From: an uncultured Actinomycetes bacterium
GTDB lineage: Bacteria; Actinomycetota; Acidimicrobiia; Acidimicrobiales; RAAP-2
Assembly: GCA_903918025.1 (NCBI GenBank)
Contig: CAIXCS010000203.1
Location: 1 to 39,800, forward strand
DNA: 39,800 nt
Reading direction: 5' to 3'
The notes beneath the pieces are model-generated. The model had not been told where the DNA came from, did no database searches, and saw only the letters and a list, made by a program, of their open reading frames with translations. Positions 17,763 through 25,888 of the stretch are shown here, in pieces. Numbering within the stretch: the first letter of the stretch is position 1; each line of letters begins with the position of its first letter. The translations under genes and the position numbers were made by a program.

Positions 17763-18940
17763 CAGCGCGCTCCGCGCTTCATGCCAAGTCCCGCCATCGC
17801 CAGGATTTCTCGTTGGACTTCATTGACGCCGCCACCGAAGGTATTGATTTGCGCTTGTCGACCAGCCTCTTCTAGGCGGCCACCGAGGAGTGATCCCGGT
17901 GAACCAGCTGAAAGGTAGCCAGCAGCGCCAGTGATGCCAAGGAGCAGGCGGTAGATCTCAATGATCCGTTCGGTTCCGTACACCTTCATGGCTGACGACT
18001 CTGCTGCCGTCACCTGATCATTGGCAACGTTGACCGCCATTCTCCAGTTGAGTAACCACATCGCCTCGAGTTCAGCATCGACTCGAGCGAGATCCATTTG
18101 GACCCATCGTTCATCAATCAAATACGTTCCGCTGTCGGTCTTGGTCGTCTTGGCAAAGTCCATGACCTGACTAAAGAGGTGGTGGCCAAGTCCGGACCAT
18201 GCGGCGAGCCCAACTCGTTCGTGGTTGAGCTGGGTGGTGATCATTCTCCAGCCCTCATTTTCAAGACCAACAAGATTCTCGGCCGGAACCACCACATTGT
18301 CGTAGAAGGTTGCCGTCGTCGTGTTGCCACCAACGGTCGTGATCAAGTTCCATTCAAAACCAAGCGACGTGGTTGGCACGCAGATGATTGAGATGCCCTT
18401 GTGCTTGGGTGCATCCGCATCGGTTCGACATGCCAACCAGATGTAGTCAGCCTGATCTGCTCCGGAGGTCCAAAGCTTCTGTCCATTGATGACGTAGGTA
18501 TCGCCGTCTCGCACCGCTCGAGTCTGCAGTGAAGCAAGGTCCGTTCCCGCACCCGGCTCGGAGTAGCCAATGGCAAAATTGACTTCCCCCGACAAGATTT
18601 TCGGAAGGAATCGGTCCTTCATCTCTTGCGAAGCAAAGTTCATCATGGTTGGGCCCACCGTGTTGACGGTCACGAACGGGAATGGAGCACCCGCTCGACG
18701 GGTCTCATCAAAGAAGATGAACTGATCTGTCGCTGGGCGACCTTGGCCGCCGAACTCGGTCGGCCAGCCAATTCCGAGCCAACCGTCTTTGCCCATGGTC
18801 CGAACGGTCTCTCGCCAGACCTCGGCACCGTCACCTTCGTTGGCGAGTGCTTGGCGAACTTCTGGGGAAAGCAAGTCGGCGTAGTACTTCCGAAGCTCGC
18901 TTCGAAGTTGCAGCTGGCCTGGGGTTTCCTCGAGGTGCAT
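17762..18940 (-). CDS. Acyl-CoA dehydrogenase subunit of the heteromeric ChsE1/ChsE2 (FadE28/29) type, partner of 15595-16734
   Basis: QLRSELRKYYADLLSPEVRQAL...WLGIGWPTEFGGQGRPATDQFIFFDETRRAGAPFPFVTVNTVGPTMM...GYSEPGAGTDLASLQTRAVRDGDTYVINGQKLWTSGADQADYIWLACRTD...INTFGGGVNEVQREILA. Confidence 0.9.
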   Translation of the reverse strand: MHLEETPGQLQLRSELRKYYADLLSPEVRQALANEGDGAEVWRETVRTMGKDGWLGIGWPTEFGGQGRPATDQFIFFDETRRAGAPFPFVTVNTVGPTMMNFASQEMKDRFLPKILSGEVNFAIGYSEPGAGTDLASLQTRAVRDGDTYVINGQKLWTSGADQADYIWLACRTDADAPKHKGISIICVPTTSLGFEWNLITTVGGNTTTATFYDNVVVPAENLVGLENEGWRMITTQLNHERVGLAAWSGLGHHLFSQVMDFAKTTKTDSGTYLIDERWVQMDLARVDAELEAMWLLNWRMAVNVANDQVTAAESSAMKVYGTERIIEIYRLLLGITGAAGYLSAGSPGSLLGGRLEEAGRQAQINTFGGGVNEVQREILAMAGLGMKRGAR

Positions 18941-18978
18941 ACGGTTCCCTCCACATCGGGTAGCGACTCGCGCAAAAC

Positions 18979-18992
18979 TGTAACAGGTTCCA
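18979..18992. promoter_or_regulatory. KstR-like operator TGTAACAGGTTCCA between the igr-type operon and divergent LLM genes
   Basis: Exact fit to TNNAACNNGTTNNA, 39 bp upstream of the first operon gene. Confidence 0.68.
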
Positions 18993-19079
18993 TTTAGGCA
19001 GTCCCAGTCGAACTATGGTGGCGACACGCCAGACCGGCAGGGAGAATTAGCCCACCGGAGAAGTGCTTTGAGGGGGAGT

Positions 19080-19988
19080 ATGCGGTTCCACCAGGCAACG
19101 TCGTTTCTCGACGCCACCCAAATCATTGACCTTGCAAAGGTTTCCGATGAACTTGGCTACGGCGGCATGTACGTCTCGGACCATCTCTTCAATCCGAAGA
19201 ATTTGGCGAGTCGATATACCTATTCAAAAGAAGAAGATGGTTCGCCGATGTGGGAGAAAGAAACCCACTGGCCGGACCCCATGTGCACGATCGCCGCAAT
19301 GGCAGGAGCCACAACCCGGCTCGAGTTCACGACTGGCGTCTATATCGCTCCACTTCGTGATCTCATGACTGTTGTGAAGTCGGTTGGGACGACCGCCGTG
19401 CTGTCGAACAACCGCCTCAACCTCGGTGTTGGCGTTGGCTGGTGCCGCGAAGAATTCGAGCAAACTGGCCAAGACTTCACCAACCGCGGCCGTCGACTCG
19501 ATGAAATGATTGCCGCCTGCCGGGCGCTATGGAATCCAGGCTGGGTGGAGTACCACGGCAAGTACTACGACGTGCCTGAGTGCCAGATCCTCCCTGCACC
19601 TTCGAAGCCAGTTCCCTTCATTGGTGGCGGCCACTCAGAAGTTGCCCTTCGCCGCACGGCTGAACTGTGTGATGGATGGGTTGCTGCCGGTGCGTACACC
19701 GAAGATGAAGCGTGGGTGCATTTGAGTGAACTCAGGGCCGCCCGTGAAAAGGCGGGGACTGCGGATCGCAAGGACTTCCGCATTTTCCTCTCCTTGTTCG
19801 AAATGCCGTCAGTGGAGCTCTACGCACGATTCTTCGAAGCGGGCGTTACCGACTTCATCTGTGCCCCATGGATGATGGTTGAAGAACTTGCCGGTGAAAC
19901 ACCAGAGCAGTTGATGGCGCGCCGCCTCGATGAAGTACATAAGTTTGCTGATGAAATTGTGTACCCCTGTGCGGAGGTTGCTCGATGA
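19080..19988 (+). CDS. LLM class (putative F420-dependent) oxidoreductase
   Basis: ATG 19080 preceded by AGGGGGAG; MRFHQATSFLDATQIIDLAKVSDELGYGGMYVSDHLFNPKN...LNLGVGVGWCREEFEQTGQDFTNRGRRLDEMI. Confidence 0.87.
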   Translation: MRFHQATSFLDATQIIDLAKVSDELGYGGMYVSDHLFNPKNLASRYTYSKEEDGSPMWEKETHWPDPMCTIAAMAGATTRLEFTTGVYIAPLRDLMTVVKSVGTTAVLSNNRLNLGVGVGWCREEFEQTGQDFTNRGRRLDEMIAACRALWNPGWVEYHGKYYDVPECQILPAPSKPVPFIGGGHSEVALRRTAELCDGWVAAGAYTEDEAWVHLSELRAAREKAGTADRKDFRIFLSLFEMPSVELYARFFEAGVTDFICAPWMMVEELAGETPEQLMARRLDEVHKFADEIVYPCAEVAR

Positions 19989-21022
19989 GTGGATCGCTCA
20001 AACTTGGACTGCAAATGGGCTACTGGGGGCGTGCAGCGCCTCCCAATGCGATCGAAACCATCCTTGAAGCCGAACGTCTTGGCTTCGACTCACTTTGGAC
20101 CGCGGAGTCGTGGGGTTCAGATGCGTTGACACCACTCGCGTGGTGGGGATCGCAAACGACCACGATGCGACTCGGCACGTCACTCTGCCAGCTCTCCGCC
20201 AGAACTCCAACCGCCATGGCGATGGCAACCATCACGATGGACCATCTGTCCAACGGTCGTTTCGTCTTGGGGCTTGGCGTGTCTGGCCCGCAAGTCGTTG
20301 AGGGTTGGTACGGTCAGGACTTCTCAAAGCCACTGGCACGGACTCGTGAGTACATCGACATCGTCCGTCAGGTCTTGCATCGAGAAGCCCCAGTCAGAAG
20401 TGACGGTCCGCACTATCCACTCCCCTACCCAGGTGGCATGGGGCTAGGAAAGCCGCTCAAGCCAATTACCCATCCGCTTCGCAGCGAGGTTCCGATCATC
20501 CTTGGCGCCGAAGGCCCAAAGAACATTGCCCTTGCCGCAGAAATTGCAGATGGGTGGTTCCCCATCTTCTTCGCTCCTCGGGCAATGGGGTCGTTTCAAA
20601 CCATGCTCGATGAGGGATTTGCTCGACCCGCCGCTCGTCAGACCAAGGAAACCTTCGAAGTGCTCGCCTTCGCACCGACGATTATCCATGACGACGTTGA
20701 AGTCGCGGCTGATCTCTATCGACCAGCAATTGCGCTGTACGTCGGTGGTATGGGTGCCAAGGAGATGAACTTCCACTTCGACGTTTTCTGCCGAATGGGT
20801 TGGGAAGCCGAAGCAACCAAGATCCAAGAGCTCTACCTTGCAGGTCACAAGGAAGAGGCTGCTGCGGCGGTCCCGACCAAAATGGTTGAAGACATCGCGC
20901 TCGTCGGACCGAAAGAGAAGATTCGAGATGACCTTGAAATGTGGAAAGAGTCAATGCTGACCACTTTGTTGGTCAATGGCTCGGTTGCTGACCTTCAGAC
21001 GTTGGCGGAACTCGTTCTGTGA
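19985..21022 (+). CDS. LLM class F420-dependent oxidoreductase (Rv3520c-like candidate)
   Basis: GLQMGYWGRAAPPNAIETILEAERLGFDSLWTAESWGSDALTPLAWWGSQTTTMRLGTSLCQLSARTPTAMAMATITMDHLSNGRFVLGLGVSGPQVVEGWYGQ; ATGA overlap with upstream gene. Confidence 0.88.
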   Translation: MSGSLKLGLQMGYWGRAAPPNAIETILEAERLGFDSLWTAESWGSDALTPLAWWGSQTTTMRLGTSLCQLSARTPTAMAMATITMDHLSNGRFVLGLGVSGPQVVEGWYGQDFSKPLARTREYIDIVRQVLHREAPVRSDGPHYPLPYPGGMGLGKPLKPITHPLRSEVPIILGAEGPKNIALAAEIADGWFPIFFAPRAMGSFQTMLDEGFARPAARQTKETFEVLAFAPTIIHDDVEVAADLYRPAIALYVGGMGAKEMNFHFDVFCRMGWEAEATKIQELYLAGHKEEAAAAVPTKMVEDIALVGPKEKIRDDLEMWKESMLTTLLVNGSVADLQTLAELVL

Positions 21023-21981
21023 CAACCGTCCTCGTCGGAGGTGTTCCCGGAGCGCTCGACCGGCTTCGACGTGAATTTCCTGAGGTCGACGTGATCGACC
21101 TTCGGAACTACAGCGGACCAATTCCCTCCGATGGCATCCTCTTCGCCAGCCACCTCTCGGAAGAAGCCCTTGCAGCAGCTGCAGAGGGAGTCGCGTGGGT
21201 TGCTCTCCCCTATACGGGCATTGACAGCGCACAGCCAGAGTTGTTGAAAGCGCCAATCGTGACCTGTGCACGAGGAGCGCTCGCCGGACCAATTGCTGAA
21301 TACACCCTTTGCGCGATGTTGACGAAGGTGCGCAACCTTCCAGCGTTTTGGTTGGACGGACCGCCGTCGGGTAAGTGGGCCTGGAATATTCAGGAAGAAT
21401 TACTCAGCGATGGCCGAACCCTCCAACCCGAGTCGCTGGAGGGGCAACGACTGGCGCTCTTCGGTTTCGGTGGAATTGGTCAGAGGGTCGCGCAACTTGG
21501 CCTCGCCTTTGGCATGGAAGTCGTCGCAATGCGTCGAACCGACAAAGCGAGTGAGATCAACGGCGTTGAACTCGTTCAATCACTTCAAGAACTCATACGA
21601 GATGCCGACCATCTCGTCATTTGTGCCCCGGCAACAGCTGCCACGGCGGCAGTCATCGATGCGAATCTCCTGAAGGAAGCCAAACAGGGCCTCCACCTCA
21701 TCAATGTTGCGCGTGGCTCACTCATCGACCAAGACGCACTCAAAGATTGGCTCGACCGCGACGAAGCAGCACGTGCAAGTTTGGATGTGTGCGAACCTGA
21801 GCCGCTTCTTGATCCAGAGCACTGGCTCTATAGCCATCCTCGAGTGTTTCTCACTCCACACTCTTCATGGATGGGACCTGCTTATATGTCCGGCGCACTC
21901 GATCAGTTCTGCGAGAACCTTCACCGCTACCTCCGAGGTGAACCACTCGAAGGCCTCATTGATCGCGAGCAGGGTTACTGA
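21019..21981 (+). CDS. D-isomer-specific 2-hydroxyacid dehydrogenase
   Basis: GTG start overlapping upstream stop (GTGA); LALFGFGGIGQRVAQLGLAFGMEVVAMRR, INVARGSLIDQDALKDWL, ASLDVCEPEPLLDPEHWLYSHPRVFLTPHSSW. Confidence 0.9.
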   Translation: MTTVLVGGVPGALDRLRREFPEVDVIDLRNYSGPIPSDGILFASHLSEEALAAAAEGVAWVALPYTGIDSAQPELLKAPIVTCARGALAGPIAEYTLCAMLTKVRNLPAFWLDGPPSGKWAWNIQEELLSDGRTLQPESLEGQRLALFGFGGIGQRVAQLGLAFGMEVVAMRRTDKASEINGVELVQSLQELIRDADHLVICAPATAATAAVIDANLLKEAKQGLHLINVARGSLIDQDALKDWLDRDEAARASLDVCEPEPLLDPEHWLYSHPRVFLTPHSSWMGPAYMSGALDQFCENLHRYLRGEPLEGLIDREQGY

Positions 21982-22000
21982 CGAGAGTGTCTTCAATCTC

Positions 22001-22765
22001 ATGAGTGCAGTCGACCTCCGCCGGTTCGGAATTCCTCGTCCCACCTCGAACAAGGTCCCAGCCATCACTGCTTCGTTCTGGGGCATCAAGTTGCTCACCA
22101 CTGCAATGGGTGAAGCTGCCTCGGACTGGTCAGTGCACACGATCAATCCTGTTGTGGCTGTTGGCATTGGAGGCCTGCTGTTTGCGTTCGCCCTCTACCT
22201 TCAACTTCGCTCGAAGACCTTCTCGCGGCAGAGGTACTGGTTCGCCGTCGCGATGGTTGGTGTCTTTGGCACCATGGTTGCGGACGTCTTACACGTCGGG
22301 CTTGGCATTCCTTACGGCATCACCTCTCTTGCCTGTGGCGCCACCCTCGCAATCCTCTTTACGGCTTGGTATCGCATTGAAGGAACGCTTTCAATTCACT
22401 CCATCTCGACAGAGTCGCGCGAGCTGTTTTACTGGTCGAGCGTCGTTGCAACCTTTGCCTTCGGGACAGCAATTGGCGATCTCACTGCCATCACGTTGCA
22501 CCTCGGATATGCAGGCTCGATTGTGTTGTTCGGCGTCCTCATTTCCCTTCCTGCTTCGTACTTCGCCGTCACGAAGCGCCATGAAGTCCTGATGTTCTGG
22601 ACTGCGTATGTGCTCACCCGACCACTTGGCGCGTCGGTTGCTGACTGGATTGGCGTGTCGAAACCACGAGGTGGGCTAGACGTCGGGCCAGGAAATGTGG
22701 CACTCGTCGGAGTTCTTGCCATCATCGTGCTCGTGTTCGCAATGAAAGAGCCGAGCATCAGTTGA
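22001..22765 (+). CDS. Multi-pass membrane protein, COG4705-like
   Basis: ATG 22001: NKVPAITASFWGIKLLTTAMGEAASDW... and HEVLMFWTAYVLTRPLGASVADWIGV repeat-type blocks. Confidence 0.75.
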   Translation: MSAVDLRRFGIPRPTSNKVPAITASFWGIKLLTTAMGEAASDWSVHTINPVVAVGIGGLLFAFALYLQLRSKTFSRQRYWFAVAMVGVFGTMVADVLHVGLGIPYGITSLACGATLAILFTAWYRIEGTLSIHSISTESRELFYWSSVVATFAFGTAIGDLTAITLHLGYAGSIVLFGVLISLPASYFAVTKRHEVLMFWTAYVLTRPLGASVADWIGVSKPRGGLDVGPGNVALVGVLAIIVLVFAMKEPSIS

Positions 22766-23294
22766 TGGGCAGCTAAATAACTTCTCTTGCGTGTCATTTC
22801 GATTTTTCGAGTTCGCATTAGAAATTCAGCATTCGATTTCCGTTGGTTCACTGGGGTTTCGTGGTATGCCGTCCACACCCGAATCCATAAGCATTCGGAA
22901 CATTTGCTGACGGCATTCCTGGCGTACTGCTGAAATTTGCGAGGGAAAAAATTTCTGCTTCGCAAGGAGTCCAGCGCTCATTGACCCATCAAGGGCAGAA
23001 TTTCCTCCGAAGGGTGCCGTTGTGCGTAGTTGCCCCTTCTTGAACAATTTCGTGTCAGCAATCGCTCATTGACACTGACGCTCGAACTCCAAGGTGCGGA
23101 AGCTCTCCCGGTCTCTTCTGACGACCCGCGCCATCCCACGCAACGCCTTGCGCGCATGACCCCTTTTCTGGAAGTGAACTCGTCAACTGCTGACGGTCTG
23201 CCGTGGGAGACCTCGGGGCAGTCGATGAGAATTGCCGGCGTCGAGGCTGCAGCCGAAAACGTTGTCGGTAGGTGCATTGTCGAAGACGTCACCT

Positions 23295-24200
23295 TCACTC
23301 CTCCACCCACATCAATTGGTCGGGTCTCCAGACTCCTTGAGCAGTCGAGGAGAAGACAGGGTTCGTGTACCTGCCGACGATGTCGAGTGCATCATCGAGA
23401 TCACCGGCAACATCAAGCAGCGAGCGCTCGGCTTCACGTTGATAGCCACGGTCCCAAAGCTCCCGGTCAGGGACGACGAGGCGATCCGGAACCTCGAGTG
23501 TGCGTCGGGCGAATTCCGACTCGACCGCGCGACGTTGATCCGCTGCGGCTATCGGCGCTTGCGTCACGATGGCAACGAGGTCGACGAGGTCCTTGAAGCG
23601 AGTTGACGGCCGCTTCGATGGGCCGTGGAGTTCGTACATCGCCGCGAGCTTGTCAGCGACATGGTCGACCAACGGGTAGACCCGATAGGGCGGTTGTCCA
23701 ACGTCTGGGATCATCACTCGGGCGAGGGCCGGAACGATTTCGACATCTCCGGTCATGGTGACTCCCGAACCAACAATGTCAACGTGGAATCTGGACCAAG
23801 TGGTGGCACCGATCTGAGCAGTGATGGGAAGTCGCAGACCCCCCACGCCATCGGAGACCGACGTCGCCGAACCAACATCGAAGGTAAACCAATCATTGAG
23901 TACAAGTGCAGCAGCGCGACGAACCTCAATCTCGGCTTGCGCTGGTTCGACCAGACGCAGAAGGTCAATGTCCGTGGTCGCTCGAACTCCCAACTCCCGA
24001 GCAAGAAGTGCCGTCGCTCCTTTCACAATCCATCCTTGGTCAACAAGATAGAGACGCTCGAGAAGGCGGTCGTATGCGAACTGACGTTGGAGATCGTGCA
24101 GTGTCCACCGTCCGTCCTTGGCGATTTCACCTAGGCGAGCGGTCAGTGCGCTTCGAAACGCTCCCGCAGTCGCATATCTGGAGCTGGGCGTCTCACTCAC
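23295..24200 (-). CDS. AbiEii-type nucleotidyltransferase toxin
   Basis: GTG at 24200 (VSETPSSRYATAGAFRSALTARLGEIAKDG...) with GTGA overlap to the antitoxin stop; NTase motif WIVKGATALLARELGVRATTDIDLLRL; DHVADKLAAMYELHGPSKRPSTRFKDLVDLVAIV. The upstream ORF-track start (24275) lies within AbiEi. Confidence 0.87.
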   Translation of the reverse strand: MSETPSSRYATAGAFRSALTARLGEIAKDGRWTLHDLQRQFAYDRLLERLYLVDQGWIVKGATALLARELGVRATTDIDLLRLVEPAQAEIEVRRAAALVLNDWFTFDVGSATSVSDGVGGLRLPITAQIGATTWSRFHVDIVGSGVTMTGDVEIVPALARVMIPDVGQPPYRVYPLVDHVADKLAAMYELHGPSKRPSTRFKDLVDLVAIVTQAPIAAADQRRAVESEFARRTLEVPDRLVVPDRELWDRGYQREAERSLLDVAGDLDDALDIVGRYTNPVFSSTAQGVWRPDQLMWVEE

Positions 24201-24928
24201 AAGATGTTCGACGACTTTGAAGGTGGATCCCGCAGCGCGTCGATCTGAAGGGCAACGCGCGCCATTTGCAGCCATGTGTCGATAACCGGATCTCCGACCA
24301 GTTCGAGGAGCCAGCGGAGAAGGCCCAGACCATCACCCCGTCGTAGACCGAAGTTCAGCGCATGAGGTGCAAGGCTTCGCGCCACGACGTCGGGCTGGTC
24401 AAGGTCACGGCGAAGTGCGTCGGCAATCAGGTGGCCTACCGCACCAGGATCCTCACGCTCTGAGAGGAGATCAGCGGCGATCCTGGCAGGACGAGTGAGA
24501 AGCAGACCTTGATGACGTTTGCACTCTTCGGCTTCATACCTGCGGAGATGGAGTCGGACGTCAGGACGACGAGTCTGGCGGCGGCGTGAGACCGTGAACT
24601 CATGAGTTTGCTCGGGCAGGTGGCCGATCTGAAAGACGGCAGCTGCAGAGCGATGGGAGACAACTCCCTGCTCGAAGGTTCGTTCGTAGGCGAAGGTGCC
24701 CGGATCGAGCTGCAGCCAAGCCGCCTTGAGTGCGAGGTGCTCAGAGAGAGGCGTCCCTGCCAGCCGATACACCCCGCTTGCGATGCGAAAAAGCGGCCGT
24801 CCCGGTGCGCTGAGGTTCTCGAAAGTCTTGCGCGTCACGCCGAGTCGCTCGGCCTGTCGACGCGTCACGACACCCCACTGATCTTCCGCAACCGATCCGA
24901 TGAGTTCGAGTGGTGAAACGCCGATCAT
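24197..24928 (-). CDS. AbiEi-type antitoxin / transcriptional regulator
   Basis: N-terminal winged-helix QWGVVTRRQAERLGVTRKTFENLSAPGRPLFRIASGVYRLAGTPLSEHLALKAAWLQL..., directly upstream of the AbiEii-like gene. Confidence 0.85.
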   Translation of the reverse strand: MIGVSPLELIGSVAEDQWGVVTRRQAERLGVTRKTFENLSAPGRPLFRIASGVYRLAGTPLSEHLALKAAWLQLDPGTFAYERTFEQGVVSHRSAAAVFQIGHLPEQTHEFTVSRRRQTRRPDVRLHLRRYEAEECKRHQGLLLTRPARIAADLLSEREDPGAVGHLIADALRRDLDQPDVVARSLAPHALNFGLRRGDGLGLLRWLLELVGDPVIDTWLQMARVALQIDALRDPPSKSSNIL

Positions 24929-24942
24929 GTCTGCATTCTACC

Positions 24943-25003
24943 CCCTATGTGGGTATTTCGCAGCACTTCTTTTGACTTTATACTTCATAATACCCATATA
25001 GGG
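24943..25003. promoter_or_regulatory. Inverted repeat operator candidate upstream of abiEi-like gene
   Basis: CCCTATGTGGGTATT (24943-24957) and AATACCCATATAGGG (24989-25003): 14 of 15 complementary, 31-bp AT-rich spacer. Confidence 0.8.
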
Positions 25004-25685
25004 AGCATTTCACAGCATAGAGAAACCCAGCTTACGACTGGCTTAGCGCGGAGTTGACGCAGAATCCTCGCTCCCTTCTGTCAGATGGGCCAACTGAGTA
25101 CGGACCGCGATCAAAACCTCGGCGGTCCTCGAATGTGCCCCCATAGCCGACTCCAATCCGAGACATACGCCCCCAAGCCGAGTTCGCGAAGGATACGCGG
25201 ATGATCACCAGCTGCGCCGCTGCGAGCATGGCAATGGCGGAGCCCTCGAATCTTTTGGAGCGTCGCAATTTCACGATCAATGACCACGTCGCCTAGTGAG
25301 TTGTGCCCACTTAGGAAAGCCTTCAATCGATTCAGACTCCCCTCGACTGACTTGCCATCTTCACGAATTGGAAGAAGTTCATCTGCGATGACGATTCTGT
25401 CGAGTGAATCTGCCAGGTCACTGATGCAAGTCTCAAACCGTTCTGGGACTCTGCCATGCCAGCAAGCCCTGCAGCGTCTGTGAATGTCGAAGGTCACCGC
25501 ACTGACCTGCGGCCTTGTGTGGTGGGCCGTACAGGACTTGACCTGTGACCCCTTGCGTGTCGTGTCACGGGCTTGGCGAGTTGCTCGGGTTCTCACCGAA
25601 TCTTTACCTGCCACCAACCGCCTTTTTACCTTCATCAACCACACTGATCTTGGGCAAGTAGCCCAGACCGAGAGGAGGTGAAGGT

Positions 25686-25805
25686 ATGTCCTACGCAGTG
25701 ATGTTTCTCGCCACGGTGCTCGCTGTTCCGGTAGCACTCGGGCCAATCCTGATTGGGTTTCACCACCAACATCGGCGGGTGAATCCCTTCACAGCGGCGG
25801 GTTAG
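25686..25805 (+). CDS. Small membrane-type protein, 39 aa (not in ORF track)
   Basis: ATG 25686: MSYAVMFLATVLAVPVALGPILIGFHHQHRRVNPFTAAG stop; preceded by AGGAGGTGA (25673-25681). Confidence 0.55.
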   Translation: MSYAVMFLATVLAVPVALGPILIGFHHQHRRVNPFTAAG

Positions 25806-25823
25806 ACCCGTATTCCCCCAGTA

Positions 25824-25878
25824 CGACTAACCGGTCGGTTGTGCCTTTTCCCCTTTGGCACAATCGACCGGTTAGTCG
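25824..25878. terminator. Long hairpin between small ORF and convergent ACAD gene (terminator or regulatory structure)
   Basis: CGACTAACCGGTCGGTTGTGCC (25824-25845), loop TTTTCCCCTTT, GGCACAATCGACCGGTTAGTCG (25857-25878): 21 of 22 Watson-Crick pairs; no following U tract. Confidence 0.6.
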
Positions 25879-25888
25879 CGTTTGAGGC

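Noticed and set aside
23030-23596. 188-aa plus-strand ORF
   Set aside because: 3' half is antisense to the AbiEii-like gene and the 5' half has no recognisable family; kept only as part of the unexplained-gap finding.
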